Virus record (IMG/VR): IMGVR_UViG_3300049846_001717
Span: 34,056 to 98,055 of that record
Direction: 5' to 3' (one strand)
From: a virus
Length of the DNA stretch: 64,000 bases
Positions 15,496-24,338 of the stretch are shown here, piece by piece. The notes beneath the pieces are model-generated. The model ran no database searches. It was given only the letters and a program-made list of their open reading frames with translations, and was not told the origin of the DNA. Each line of letters opens with the position of its first letter. Position 1 is the first letter of the stretch. The position numbers were made by a program, and so were the translations under genes.

Positions 15496-16287
15496 TTACT
15501 TACGTCCTGCTGTAGTTAGTGACGCGTGTGGACAGAGTTGCCGTTTGAGATAGACGAAGAATCCATCCTGCAACAAGCCGAACAATAGAAACATGAGTTG
15601 AATGGCGAAGATGATTTCGAGATTCAAATGTCGTTCTTGATTTGCAAGAACCACACCTACACCACCCTCGTATCGAACCAATACCTCAACACTGGTCAAC
15701 ATCATCCAGACCATTGCGGCATTGCCTCGAATCAAGTCAAGCATTTTGTCCAGTGTGCCTAGTACGAGAACTTCCCACACAATATGCCACTCCGACATGC
15801 GAAGGGTTCGGGCGTGTTCGAATCGTTCAGTCGGCACATTTTGAAGTACATCATCCACCGACGGCAACAGGAATACGACACCGAAGAAGGTCAGAAGGAA
15901 GATTTTCAACTCATGTCCGTCGGCCGCGAGGAAATTAAAGAGCAATCCAAGGCCTGCCATTGCGAGAAATCGACCCAGCGAAATGGCTTTGACAATCGGA
16001 CGAAACACTGGCAGTGCCGTAAGATACCCGAGCGCCAGTGAAATACCAACGACAAGGCCCACCGCTTCGAAATTTGTCCATAGACTACTGAGCATGGACG
16101 CGGCGAAGCTCGTGTTATCCAGTTCAAGACTCCATAACTGAGTCCATGTAACGAGAATGGCCCACGGAGACGGAAAAATCGCCGGGAGCAACGTCCAGGC
16201 CAGCAGAAATGCGGCCAGCTCGACCATGGCGATCTTAGTGAATGTTACTTTGTTGATGCTTTGATTTGGAACAAACCATCCACGCAT
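15496..16287 (-). CDS. ABC transporter permease (NitT/TauT-type)
   Basis: 263 residues with about six hydrophobic segments. The cytoplasmic EAA-type loop is seen as FEHARTLRMSEWHIVWEVLV, the part that docks on the ATPase. ATG at 16287 is chosen because it places the first membrane helix correctly; a GTG at 16338 would add 17 residues. It follows the binding-protein gene and precedes the ATPase gene, the normal importer order. Confidence 0.88.
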   Translation of the reverse strand: MRGWFVPNQSINKVTFTKIAMVELAAFLLAWTLLPAIFPSPWAILVTWTQLWSLELDNTSFAASMLSSLWTNFEAVGLVVGISLALGYLTALPVFRPIVKAISLGRFLAMAGLGLLFNFLAADGHELKIFLLTFFGVVFLLPSVDDVLQNVPTERFEHARTLRMSEWHIVWEVLVLGTLDKMLDLIRGNAAMVWMMLTSVEVLVRYEGGVGVVLANQERHLNLEIIFAIQLMFLLFGLLQDGFFVYLKRQLCPHASLTTAGRK

Positions 16288-16350
16288 TATGAAACTCGGA
16301 ATGAGGCGGTGTAGTGGGGCCGTGGAATACGACCCCACTCACCAACCAGT

Positions 16351-18168
16351 TTACTTGCCTTCGCCGATGACGATTTCGACACGGCGATTGAGAGCACGAC
16401 CCTCGCTGGTGTTGTTGTCAGCACGCGGCGCACGTGATCCCATACCAAGAGCACGGAGTCGGCCCGGCGGGAAGTCCGACGGCGACTTCTGTTCCAACCA
16501 CTCCTGTACCGCATTGGCACGAAGCTGTGACAACGCCTCGTTCGTCGCATCACTGCCCACATTATCCGTGTGTCCGTTGATCTGGACATAGGAACCACGT
16601 GCGATAACCAAATGATTGTACAGTTCATTCAATACACGGATCGACTGCGGCGTGAATTCTGCCGATCCGGTTCGGAACGTGATGGTATACGAACCACGAG
16701 CGAACACATTGGTCATCTGTGCGGCGCCTGAGTACGTAACCTGTTCGGCCGAGGCGGTAACCGTCGGCGTCATGGCACGCGCCGCATTCACCGCGCCGAG
16801 ATAGACCACCGATTCCAACGGTGGATAACTCGGATACAAATTCGGATACTGCTGAACTACGATATCACCGAACGTAATGTAGGTCGCGGCGAACGAACCA
16901 TTACGAAGACCCGTCTCCAGGCCGAAGGCATCGATGTTGTCCGCGAGATTGGCAACACGACTTCCGCCGAGTTCCACCATCAATCCCTGTACGTCCTTCT
17001 CTACGACGCCCTTGAAATACTTCTCCCAATACTTGTAATCATTTTCGGCGTAAAGGGCGGCCGACGCCTTCATTGCGGCCGTGAGAGCGGACGGATAGGC
17101 ATTGATCTGATCCGCGGCTTCCCACGTTGCGGCCAACATTTCGGCCACCGCCTGAGTATTCTCCACCGCCACCTTACGGATCATAATGACCGTAGTCGGC
17201 ATCTGCAACGTCCACTGACGGGTAGACGCGATATTCACCAGTCCACCCTTTTGACGGGCCACATTCACATCGCCCGGCGTCCACGTTACCGTGCCGTCAA
17301 CACAAACACGCTTCCGTTCACCGGTACGCTTACCTTCCCGTACCACAGGACGTTCTTCGCAGTAGCCAGCAATGTACTTGGCCGGCGCATCAAGGAAGTC
17401 CTTCGCGTTGACCCAGTTCACAGCGTCCGGATCATAGGTGGTCATGTCCGGGTTGTTTCGAAGGTCATTTGCCTGACTATATCGCATTGCGATATTCCAG
17501 TCACCATCGGGTACATAACCCGAAATCAATGCACCACGCATCGACTGTGGATTATCACGCCAAATCTGCGGTCCCATCAACTTGTCTTCACCGTGTGAGT
17601 AGCCGATGATACCAACAACATTGGCTACGTATTCCGGTCCAATCTTCTCCAACTGTGGATTGATGCCAGCAAGAAAAGCGCCGGCACCGTCACCCATGAT
17701 GGTGACAAACGCCACACCATCCGACTGCGCGGCCCGACCTGCTTCGAGATCGGTCGCGTACTTCAATAGATCCTGCTGCATCTTCGCGACGTCATCCTGT
17801 CGGCGGAGAGACACGTTGACTCCTCGACGTTCGGCGATACTACCCTTCATCGGCACCGCGCCACCAAGGGCACCGATGAGTGCAGCGTTGCCGTTCCACG
17901 CCCAGATTTCACCAGGAATACGAGGCGTGGATAGAGCCGCCGGCACCGAGCTTGGGAGCGGGAGCTGTGCGACCTGTGGTCGGACTCGACGAGTCGTGCC
18001 TGAATCGGTCAACGCCTCGGCCGCGATACGGTTCGGCACCAGCGATGCCATGGTCTGTCCAAGGTATCCGCGTTCCGCGCCGAACTTGATACCGGCGCCG
18101 ATGAGGGCGAGGACGGCGATGAGCCCAAGATTCTTGAGCAACTTGTGAGCCTTCGGAGTTAATGCCAT
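16351..18168 (-). CDS. solute-binding domain fused to OmpA peptidoglycan-binding domain
   Basis: 605 residues. A signal-anchor helix lies at about 10-30, then a ~430-residue periplasmic solute-binding-like region, then an OmpA-family C-terminus from about 490 with TFRTGSAEFTP, the NGHTDNVGSDATNEALSQLRA core and LNRRVEIVI. OmpA domains hold peptidoglycan; binding domains deliver ligand to ABC permeases. Together it would tie the transporter to the cell wall. Related fusions are annotated in bacteria as phosphate ABC substrate-binding/OmpA proteins, but ligand here is unknown. Gene order with permease and ATPase supports one complex. Confidence 0.88.
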   Translation of the reverse strand: MALTPKAHKLLKNLGLIAVLALIGAGIKFGAERGYLGQTMASLVPNRIAAEALTDSGTTRRVRPQVAQLPLPSSVPAALSTPRIPGEIWAWNGNAALIGALGGAVPMKGSIAERRGVNVSLRRQDDVAKMQQDLLKYATDLEAGRAAQSDGVAFVTIMGDGAGAFLAGINPQLEKIGPEYVANVVGIIGYSHGEDKLMGPQIWRDNPQSMRGALISGYVPDGDWNIAMRYSQANDLRNNPDMTTYDPDAVNWVNAKDFLDAPAKYIAGYCEERPVVREGKRTGERKRVCVDGTVTWTPGDVNVARQKGGLVNIASTRQWTLQMPTTVIMIRKVAVENTQAVAEMLAATWEAADQINAYPSALTAAMKASAALYAENDYKYWEKYFKGVVEKDVQGLMVELGGSRVANLADNIDAFGLETGLRNGSFAATYITFGDIVVQQYPNLYPSYPPLESVVYLGAVNAARAMTPTVTASAEQVTYSGAAQMTNVFARGSYTITFRTGSAEFTPQSIRVLNELYNHLVIARGSYVQINGHTDNVGSDATNEALSQLRANAVQEWLEQKSPSDFPPGRLRALGMGSRAPRADNNTSEGRALNRRVEIVIGEGK

Positions 18169-18198
18169 TTGAAACTGTTCTCCTATTGGAGTGAAAGA

Positions 18199-19197
18199 TT
18201 ACTTCTTGACGGAAAGGAAATCGGAAAGTGCTGCGTCCGGAGTTGATACAACCAACTGGGCAGGAACATTCGACGGGGTTCCGGCAGTCAGGAGACCCTG
18301 ACTTCCCATCGTACCCAACTGCTTCTTAAGGTCGGCAAGACCTTCGTTACGAAGGGCTCGCTTGTTCAGGTCAATAGACCCAGCGGCCGTTCGTGACGTT
18401 TCTACGAGGATTTCGAGCTTCGCACGCTTCTCATTGTACTGCGTACGGATTCGATCGGTCGCGGCGTCATACATTTCACGCTTGGCACCACCCGCAAGAA
18501 CGGCCGAGATCTTGTTGTTCGCGGAACCCATCGCCTGGGCCGCCGCATGTCGCTGCGTCTCCAGCTGAACCTGTGTCTTGGTCGTGCTGATTTCGTAGTC
18601 CACACGCTTCAGCGCTTCGATGAGGTCTGCAATACCACTGTCCAGATCGACGCTCATTTCGGCCAGTTCATCACTGGCTCGCTTGATGGCCGCGGCGTTT
18701 TCCAACGCGGCGTTCACCGAGAGGTCTTCTTCCACCGATGTACCAGCAGCGGCGTGATCGCGAATGCCGGCTTCGGCCTGACTCTGATATTCCTTGATAT
18801 TCTTCCGATACGCGGCGACCTGCATATCCAACGTACGCTTGGCGCCCTGTACTTCGGAAATCGCTTCCACCAACTTCGCCCGCTGGTCGATGGCGAACGC
18901 AAGGAAGGACTGCATGATGGACACCGGGTCCAAATCAATGACGAGACTCGTCATCCATCGGCTGATCATCTGAAAGAGATACCAGGCCGTGTCACTTGTC
19001 ACGATCTTGTAAATCAGACCCAGTCCCGCCAACAGACCACCCAACATATAGATGTTGGTGGCGGCGGTGATGAGAATCGGAAATACGAGATTGATCAATA
19101 GTGCGGCCGGTACGGCTAACACAGCGAGTAGAATGTAACCCGCTTTACCTTCCGGACGCTTCCAAAAGGACGTAGTGTTCGTATCAGAAGTGTTCAT
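18199..19197 (-). CDS. membrane-anchored PspA-like coiled-coil protein
   Basis: 332 residues. Two or three hydrophobic segments lie at about 17-75, followed by a long heptad-rich region (about 90-280) with the composition of PspA/IM30 proteins, and a short tail. PspA-like proteins bind and protect stressed inner membranes. The start overlaps the next stop (ATGA) and it directly precedes the OmpA-fusion gene. A role in stabilising the membrane around the transporter is inference. Confidence 0.7.
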   Translation of the reverse strand: MNTSDTNTTSFWKRPEGKAGYILLAVLAVPAALLINLVFPILITAATNIYMLGGLLAGLGLIYKIVTSDTAWYLFQMISRWMTSLVIDLDPVSIMQSFLAFAIDQRAKLVEAISEVQGAKRTLDMQVAAYRKNIKEYQSQAEAGIRDHAAAGTSVEEDLSVNAALENAAAIKRASDELAEMSVDLDSGIADLIEALKRVDYEISTTKTQVQLETQRHAAAQAMGSANNKISAVLAGGAKREMYDAATDRIRTQYNEKRAKLEILVETSRTAAGSIDLNKRALRNEGLADLKKQLGTMGSQGLLTAGTPSNVPAQLVVSTPDAALSDFLSVKK

Positions 19198-19817
19198 GAA
19201 ATGAGATTGGCTGAAATGAGGTCGCGGTCGTGTTCAAGTTGAGACGCCACTACATTCGCCGCCATCTGTAGTTGCGCTTGTTTCGTACGAAGTTCAGCAT
19301 CGATCGATTGACGCTGGGATTCTGCCGTAGCCACCTTCACTCGAAGTTCGGTGATGGCCACTTCCAACTTTGCCCGTTCTGCGTTCAACGTATTGATTTC
19401 GGTGGTCTTCGCCGTAATCTGGTCGGTCAGTAGATTGGACAAACTGGACTGTAGATGTTCCGTTGCTGACTTCAGCAACCGGATTCGATCGGTGACCGAA
19501 TCGAGAATCTGTTGTGCCGTGAGCGATCGGAGGCGCATCACGCTCTTCATCGCGGTTCGTGCTCGGACATTTGGATCGGCGATGTCCTGTGCCAGATCAC
19601 CATTCATCGTGACGAAATCGGTATATCCGGGAACCGAAGACTGATTGATCTTGTCTTGGATGATTCGTAGCGCCCGGTCATCCATTGGAACACTAGACGT
19701 CGTTGCGGCCGTTACCGTTGGCGGTAACGTCGAGGAAGGAATAGACGAAACAGGCTTCGGAGCCGGCACATCATCCGTCACTAATCCCTGATCACGAAGA
19801 AAATCTCTGATACCCAT
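19194..19817 (-). CDS. coiled-coil protein, 207 aa
   Basis: A Pro/Ser/Thr-rich N-terminal linker (about 15-50) precedes a long coiled coil (about 100-205). The extreme N-terminus MGIRDFLRDQGLV may be an amphipathic helix. Coupled to the PspA-like gene by ATGA. Likely a soluble partner of it. Confidence 0.7.
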   Translation of the reverse strand: MGIRDFLRDQGLVTDDVPAPKPVSSIPSSTLPPTVTAATTSSVPMDDRALRIIQDKINQSSVPGYTDFVTMNGDLAQDIADPNVRARTAMKSVMRLRSLTAQQILDSVTDRIRLLKSATEHLQSSLSNLLTDQITAKTTEINTLNAERAKLEVAITELRVKVATAESQRQSIDAELRTKQAQLQMAANVVASQLEHDRDLISANLIS

Positions 19818-19839
19818 ATAACTCGTTGTTGAAGTGAAT

Positions 19840-20063
19840 CATGTAAAACTGAGTGATCCGACTATACTGTAGTGTTGTGAGCAAGCGACGGTTCAAAAAT
19901 CAACAGTCAACATGCAAATGACAATGTCAGTATACGGAAAAACCCCGTGTCAATCAAAATCTGAGTGATGGGATACTCGTAGGTCAACGACATTCCGCCT
20001 CGAATATTTAAGAGCCGTTGCTCTCCAAGACTGCAATACACCCGAATCACTCAGTTTTACATG
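19840..20063. repeat. 18-bp perfect inverted repeat flanking 188 bp
   Basis: catgtaaaactgagtgat at 19840-19857 is repeated inverted at 20046-20063. The enclosed DNA has no CDS but holds the promoter at 19929-19957. It could be a miniature element, a double operator or an RNA arm pair. Confidence 0.75.
19929..19957 (-). promoter_or_regulatory. promoter of the coiled-coil/ABC transporter operon
   Basis: TTGATT, 17 bp, TATACT on the minus strand, about 110 bases upstream of 19817 and lying between the arms of the inverted repeat. Confidence 0.6.
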
Positions 20064-20066
20064 ACG

Positions 20067-20648
20067 TTAGATCATGCGTTCGGCTTGAAGTACCGCCAAT
20101 TCCGCATCGGATAGCAGAATGGTTGTAGTCGCGTTGAGAGACTCCAACGCATCCTGCAACAGATCAATGTTCTTTTGTAGAGTGTGTGCCATTTCCGCCG
20201 CAGCGTTGATGGTGTCCTGTGACAGGACCGAATACGACGCAATTTCCGGCGATGCGCCGTAGGATAGGGACTGGGCATTTCGGGCAGCTTCAACGCGAGC
20301 GCGGAGCTGTTCTTCGGTCGGCACCACTGATGCCATAGCGAGGGACCGATACGTGGCCAGGCGACCCGCAAGAGCGGCCTGACGCGTGAGAAGGTCCGTA
20401 ATGCCTGAGGTGGCATTGGCCTGACCAATTTTGATACGAACGATTTCCAACGTGGAACTGAGCGTCTCGTACTGCGCGATCGCCGCACGATGCTTTTCTT
20501 CGGCCTCACGAACCTGTGTTAGAAAATCAGGATCGTGGATATTGAACCGGACCATCGACGACTGCGACTCACGTTGCAGTTCCTGCAGACGAGCGGCAAT
20601 ACGGTTACGAATCTTGGCGGCGCGGCGGAGCGAAACGGTCTGTGTCAT
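20067..20648 (-). CDS. coiled-coil protein, 193 aa
   Basis: ATG at 20648 with AACAGG upstream. Nearly all helical, with basic N-terminus (SLRRAAKIRNRIAARL) and two long heptad regions, PspA-like in composition but without membrane helices. It begins its own transcript (promoter 20694-20722) just before the ABC cluster and may belong to it. Confidence 0.7.
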   Translation of the reverse strand: MTQTVSLRRAAKIRNRIAARLQELQRESQSSMVRFNIHDPDFLTQVREAEEKHRAAIAQYETLSSTLEIVRIKIGQANATSGITDLLTRQAALAGRLATYRSLAMASVVPTEEQLRARVEAARNAQSLSYGASPEIASYSVLSQDTINAAAEMAHTLQKNIDLLQDALESLNATTTILLSDAELAVLQAERMI

Positions 20649-20693
20649 GAAACCTGTTGGGTTGATGTTGCGGATTGTGGTTCGAATGATTGA

Positions 20694-20722
20694 AGTCTAG
20701 TACCGAACGTCTAGAAAATCAA
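20694..20722 (-). promoter_or_regulatory. promoter of the 20067-20648 gene
   Basis: TTGATT, 17 bp, TAGACT on the minus strand. Confidence 0.65.
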
Positions 20723-20748
20723 GTCCCTTCTAACTGTACACATTGTGT

Positions 20749-20907
20749 CTATTTGAGCTGTTTTAACCATTTCAGTACAATAGCCCGAGCTACTTCTCTG
20801 GTCAAATCATATTTGGCCTGTAACGCACACCGGAGCGTGCCTACGGTAAGCTTTTCAGATGCGTGCAAGTTATCCAAAAACTCGAAGTATTGTGTATCGG
20901 TGTTCAT
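20749..20907 (-). CDS. small helical protein, 52 aa
   Basis: ATG at 20907, stop TAG at 20749. Amphipathic, with a possible HTH-like pattern (LTVGTLRCALQAKYDLT). It follows the metallopeptidase-like gene within ten bases. Function unknown. Confidence 0.6.
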   Translation of the reverse strand: MNTDTQYFEFLDNLHASEKLTVGTLRCALQAKYDLTREVARAIVLKWLKQLK

Positions 20908-20914
20908 ACAAGAC

Positions 20915-21229
20915 TCAGTTGGAAATATTGTCAGCCAATCTGCACAGAATGTTTCGAACCTGTCGTGGGGTCAACTTGGCAACGATTTTGCTTTCCATAC
21001 GAAGGATCCACGCTTCCGATGCCTCAGGATAGAAATAGTGCAGCGTTTCATGTACTAGGGTAGAAATAATCTCATCCCGTGGATCAAGCCAGATTTCCGT
21101 TGGGAAAATATTCGTATAAACGTGGCCCCGAGAATTTCGCATCTTTCGGAACGATATTTTATGACCGTCGGCCAGAAATCTATACAGCCGTTGTGTATAT
21201 CGATCGACATAAGGCTTGGTTACCGTCAT
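20915..21229 (-). CDS. small HExxH metallopeptidase-like protein, 104 aa
   Basis: ATG at 21229 has GGAG eight bases upstream. The motif LVHETLHYFYPEASE gives HExxH with a downstream Glu, the zinc site of SprT/ImmA-type peptidases. The domain is short, so catalysis is not certain. The neighbouring small genes give no hint of its substrate. Confidence 0.7.
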   Translation of the reverse strand: MTVTKPYVDRYTQRLYRFLADGHKISFRKMRNSRGHVYTNIFPTEIWLDPRDEIISTLVHETLHYFYPEASEAWILRMESKIVAKLTPRQVRNILCRLADNISN

Positions 21230-21540
21230 GGACGAATCTCCGGAAGAAGAACAGCCCATAGATATCAGTGGTCCAGCCTTACCACCCAAAGTAGTAAAAT
21301 CTACTATCAGATTGTACAAATTCTAGAGAATTGTGCCTCACAGAGGTTTTAACTCTTTATCGGTGGTCTTTAATGTATGGAGAGTTGTTGGAATGTTAGC
21401 ACATTCTTTCTTTGGCCGCACCTTTCTTTCTTGGAGCCGGGAAAGACGCGCAGGCGGGAGTCGAGAATGTAAGAACTCAATATTACATACTCGGAACCGG
21501 CCACAAACAAAGCGTCTAGAACGTAAGTTGTGGTTATGTT
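21230..21540. other. non-coding interval
   Basis: No CDS is supported. A TTGTAC-17 bp-TACTAC stretch at about 21292-21320 could be a weak promoter for the metallopeptidase gene, and GAATGTAA/TTACATAC at about 21467-21491 is a short inverted repeat. Confidence 0.3.
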
Positions 21541-21807
21541 TTAGTGCAACTGGCTAACTTCGGACCGCATCCACAATGACCATCCAGCGTCGGGAATCTT
21601 CACCGACCATAAGGTATCATCGTGTGTGGACCGGGACCAGCCATCCAGCGCCGGTAGAATCGTGGCGACCTCATCGGTCCACGCGTGTTCCACCAGCCAT
21701 TCGTTCATATGGTGTACCAACTTACTACGGGTCGGGGCCACAAATGTTTCCGTGGTGCCGTCCTGATGTACAGCGCCGCCGACATAGATACGTTGGGTTT
21801 CAGTCAT
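21541..21807 (-). CDS. hypothetical protein, 88 aa
   Basis: ATG at 21807 lies five bases after the upstream stop. Soluble, Trp-rich and rather acidic. No recognised domain. Last gene of a run of small membrane-associated genes (24766 to 21541). Confidence 0.65.
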   Translation of the reverse strand: MTETQRIYVGGAVHQDGTTETFVAPTRSKLVHHMNEWLVEHAWTDEVATILPALDGWSRSTHDDTLWSVKIPDAGWSLWMRSEVSQLH

Positions 21808-21812
21808 ATCAG

Positions 21813-22190
21813 TTACTTCTGCCAATTTTCGGTGGGTTCATCATCGTCCTCATCCGGCATTTGCATGATTTTGTCGAACACAGATTGAATCGTTTCGATC
21901 TCATCTTTACTGAGCGGACCATCCGGATCGGCAGACATTTGTTGTAACAGCTCGTCAAAGCTGTTCGCTTGGTATTTGCCGTCAGCACTACGCCAGATTT
22001 TGGTATTTGCGCCATTCAGCTCCATACCAACGTCCGCAACCAATTGTTGGGTCAGCATCTCCACGTTCAACAATCGGGAGATGATTTCTGGCGTCTTGGA
22101 TGTTTCCTTGGACAACAACAGGATAGCGATGAACAACACGCCGAATCCAAACAACATCACCATCAGCAATGCTAATGTATCTGTAGACAT
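21813..22190 (-). CDS. single-TM protein, 125 aa
   Basis: ATG at 22190 with GAGG upstream. A hydrophobic helix at about 6-26 leads into a cytoplasmic or periplasmic helical domain and a very acidic C-terminus. Function unknown. Confidence 0.7.
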   Translation of the reverse strand: MSTDTLALLMVMLFGFGVLFIAILLLSKETSKTPEIISRLLNVEMLTQQLVADVGMELNGANTKIWRSADGKYQANSFDELLQQMSADPDGPLSKDEIETIQSVFDKIMQMPDEDDDEPTENWQK

Positions 22191-22227
22191 ATGTCAACCT
22201 CGTTGAATTGATGCATATAACTATCAG

Positions 22228-22389
22228 TTACGCTGGGTCAAATATGCTGTATAGAATGCGTGTGGCGTAATACGAAATGATGGGTAATACATCTTGCGAT
22301 GCAAAAACCAGTGGAATGATGATGATCGCGGTTCCCATCCACCACAAATTTCGTTGGATAAACGGGCGAGCGGTGGATATAGATACCAT
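22228..22389 (-). CDS. small membrane protein, 53 aa
   Basis: ATG at 22389 with AAGGAG upstream; stop TAA at 22228. One hydrophobic helix with IIIIPLVF and a second weaker one. It sits between two other membrane-protein genes of the same run. Confidence 0.65.
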   Translation of the reverse strand: MVSISTARPFIQRNLWWMGTAIIIIPLVFASQDVLPIISYYATRILYSIFDPA

Positions 22390-22392
22390 AGG

Positions 22393-22761
22393 TTACTCCT
22401 TGTCGAGAGATTCGTTTGCGATCAACGTTTCAATCTTGGTTTGTAGGGTTCGCACGGTATCCGTCAACTCGACGATTTTGTGTTCATCCGAGTCGGAGAT
22501 CGCGTACGCTTCCCAATACTTCTTCTGCCATTTGGCGGCCGCACGACGAGCTGCATCAAGTTCATCACGTAATGCATCGACTTCCAATTGATGGGTTTTA
22601 TCGATTTCTTGACGTAGTGCCGTGATTTCTGACTTATGTTCTTCCGTTTCTTTCGTCGGTCGTGAGGCGATCCATTTTTCAAAACCTTTGACGATTACTG
22701 CGCCAACGGCGGCCGCGATGGCCGCTAACACTTCCGGTGATGCAGATTGAAGACTTGACAT
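22393..22761 (-). CDS. TM plus coiled-coil protein, 122 aa
   Basis: ATG at 22761 preceded by GGGAGCC. Hydrophobic helix at about 10-28, then a continuous coiled coil. Layout resembles phage membrane tethers or spanin-like partners, but no lipobox is present. Confidence 0.7.
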   Translation of the reverse strand: MSSLQSASPEVLAAIAAAVGAVIVKGFEKWIASRPTKETEEHKSEITALRQEIDKTHQLEVDALRDELDAARRAAAKWQKKYWEAYAISDSDEHKIVELTDTVRTLQTKIETLIANESLDKE

Positions 22762-22843
22762 CAATGGCTCCCATCCATCTGATGAACATAACGTCTATAA
22801 ATATCAAAACGTGATAGGAACCCGTAATAACTACTATGAACTA

Positions 22844-23116
22844 CTATTCAATAAAATCCGTCACCACACGTGCCGCGGCTTTGCCCACCGTTTTGAATGT
22901 GGCGAGTGGTGTTAGTGTGTCGTTGACTTTGCGTCGTGCTTCATATTGTCGCTTGCCCACCACTTCAATCGTACCAATTTCCTTGCCATTCAAGAACACC
23001 ACTCCGGTATTCGGAATGTCCGGTGCGACTTCAATACTCACATGTAGATGTTCGTAAATGCCATGATCCTTGACCACGCCATATTGAATGTAATGATCTC
23101 CAAATTTCTTTAACAT
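22844..23116 (-). CDS. hypothetical protein, 90 aa
   Basis: Start overlaps the upstream stop by one base. Beta-rich N-terminal half (VVFLNGKEIGTIEVV), helical C-terminus. No family recognised. Confidence 0.65.
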   Translation of the reverse strand: MLKKFGDHYIQYGVVKDHGIYEHLHVSIEVAPDIPNTGVVFLNGKEIGTIEVVGKRQYEARRKVNDTLTPLATFKTVGKAAARVVTDFIE

Positions 23117-23445
23117 TATGATTTATCCGGAAGAGGAAATAGCCACCACATAGTGCCTGCCTTATCAGCGTATGCCCACAGAATCGTGCCGGGCAATTCA
23201 TATTGAAACACAGGAATTACCTCGGTTGGAATAGAGGGTCTATAGATCATACGATTCGATGTATTCAATGGAATGAACCGAGCGAGTTCACCGACATACC
23301 ATTTACTATGGAGACTTATACGTATGTCTTTTTGTATGCGAACGATGGCTGGCAACGGTACTTCGAGGGGAACATCACTGTGGATCATGCTATTGACCAA
23401 TACATTGATTATATGTTTGGATGAGATCGTATCGAAGGTTGACAT
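23116..23445 (-). CDS. hypothetical protein, 109 aa
   Basis: ATG at 23445 begins one base after the stop of the upstream membrane gene, which fixes the start. No signal or TM. Contains SIPTEVIPVF and a Trp-rich C-terminus (TMWWLFPL). Function unknown. Confidence 0.65.
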   Translation of the reverse strand: MSTFDTISSKHIINVLVNSMIHSDVPLEVPLPAIVRIQKDIRISLHSKWYVGELARFIPLNTSNRMIYRPSIPTEVIPVFQYELPGTILWAYADKAGTMWWLFPLPDKS

Positions 23446-23446
23446 A

Positions 23447-23992
23447 TCAAATCGCCCCGTCGGTGTCTTCACCCGGCCCGTCCGTCAGATATAGGTCTTC
23501 TGGTAACAGGGTACCATCAAGGGCGGATCGCAATGGATTCTGTCGAGCATCAGTTCGCGTGTTCGTTTGTTTATGTAAGATGTCGAGTGTCGCGGCAGCA
23601 ATGGAAATCGGATTATCCGACAGCGTCTCCCGGCCGGCGGCCGTACGAATCGATTCCACTTCTGCCGCATGTTGAGTTTGTAGTTGATCTAACATCGACT
23701 TGGTTATTTTTGAAATATTCGCGCGCAGTTTCTGCTCATGAATTTTACGAATTGTGTGCATGATGTTCACGGCCACCAAATCAATGGTGAACAATGTCAT
23801 CAACATAACCATAACAATGGATAACACCGACCGTGGAATGACCGACCATGCATAATATATTATATACACTGGCGGCAGAACATACCAAATGGATTGTATG
23901 ATCAGTTTGGCCCACAACGTGAGATTTTCTTTCCGGGTTTCATGCGGCCATAGCATAACACGAAGTTCGGGCCACGAGATTCGCAGGTTCAT
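23447..23992 (-). CDS. membrane protein with helical tail, 181 aa
   Basis: Two hydrophobic segments at about 26-50 and 54-78, then a long charged helical C-terminal domain ending in acidic DGPGEDTDG. Start overlaps the upstream stop (ATGA). Unknown role in the same membrane-gene run. Confidence 0.7.
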   Translation of the reverse strand: MNLRISWPELRVMLWPHETRKENLTLWAKLIIQSIWYVLPPVYIIYYAWSVIPRSVLSIVMVMLMTLFTIDLVAVNIMHTIRKIHEQKLRANISKITKSMLDQLQTQHAAEVESIRTAAGRETLSDNPISIAAATLDILHKQTNTRTDARQNPLRSALDGTLLPEDLYLTDGPGEDTDGAI

Positions 23993-24183
23993 ACCAACCC
24001 CAAGAGTTTACGTTCAAGCATCGTATATTTCTGTACCACGGTGCCGGAACCGTCTCGAACGAATTCTCGAAGTTCGGCCAACAGTTTGGCGTTCTGTTCA
24101 TCTGCCGTGGTAGATGTGCCGACGGAAGTATACGACGAATTCGTCGAATCCATCGTATAGTAGGTGATTTTATAATCGGTCAT
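23989..24183 (-). CDS. hypothetical protein, 64 aa
   Basis: ATG at 24183 with GAGGAG upstream; overlaps the preceding stop (TAATG). Ser/Thr-rich centre and helical C-terminus. No recognised domain. Confidence 0.65.
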   Translation of the reverse strand: MTDYKITYYTMDSTNSSYTSVGTSTTADEQNAKLLAELREFVRDGSGTVVQKYTMLERKLLGLV

Positions 24184-24338
24184 TAATACTCTCCTCGAAA
24201 GAACATCACTACGTAGGGAATCCAGTTCCATGCCACCGGATGCAGGTCTGCACGTGGGATATGGTCACAATACACCAACCCCCATGCTATACAATATCCC
24301 GTGGTTATATACCAGCCTATCAGAAATATGAATGTCAT
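24183..24338 (-). CDS. small membrane protein, 51 aa
   Basis: ATG at 24338 overlaps the kinase-like stop (ATGA); stop TAA overlaps the next start (TAATG). One N-terminal hydrophobic helix followed by a Trp-rich second hydrophobic stretch. Function unknown. Confidence 0.65.
   Translation of the reverse strand: MTFIFLIGWYITTGYCIAWGLVYCDHIPRADLHPVAWNWIPYVVMFFRGEY

Noticed and set aside
19818-20066. Insertion sequence between the inverted repeats
   Set aside because: No transposase frame and no target-site duplication could be recognised.
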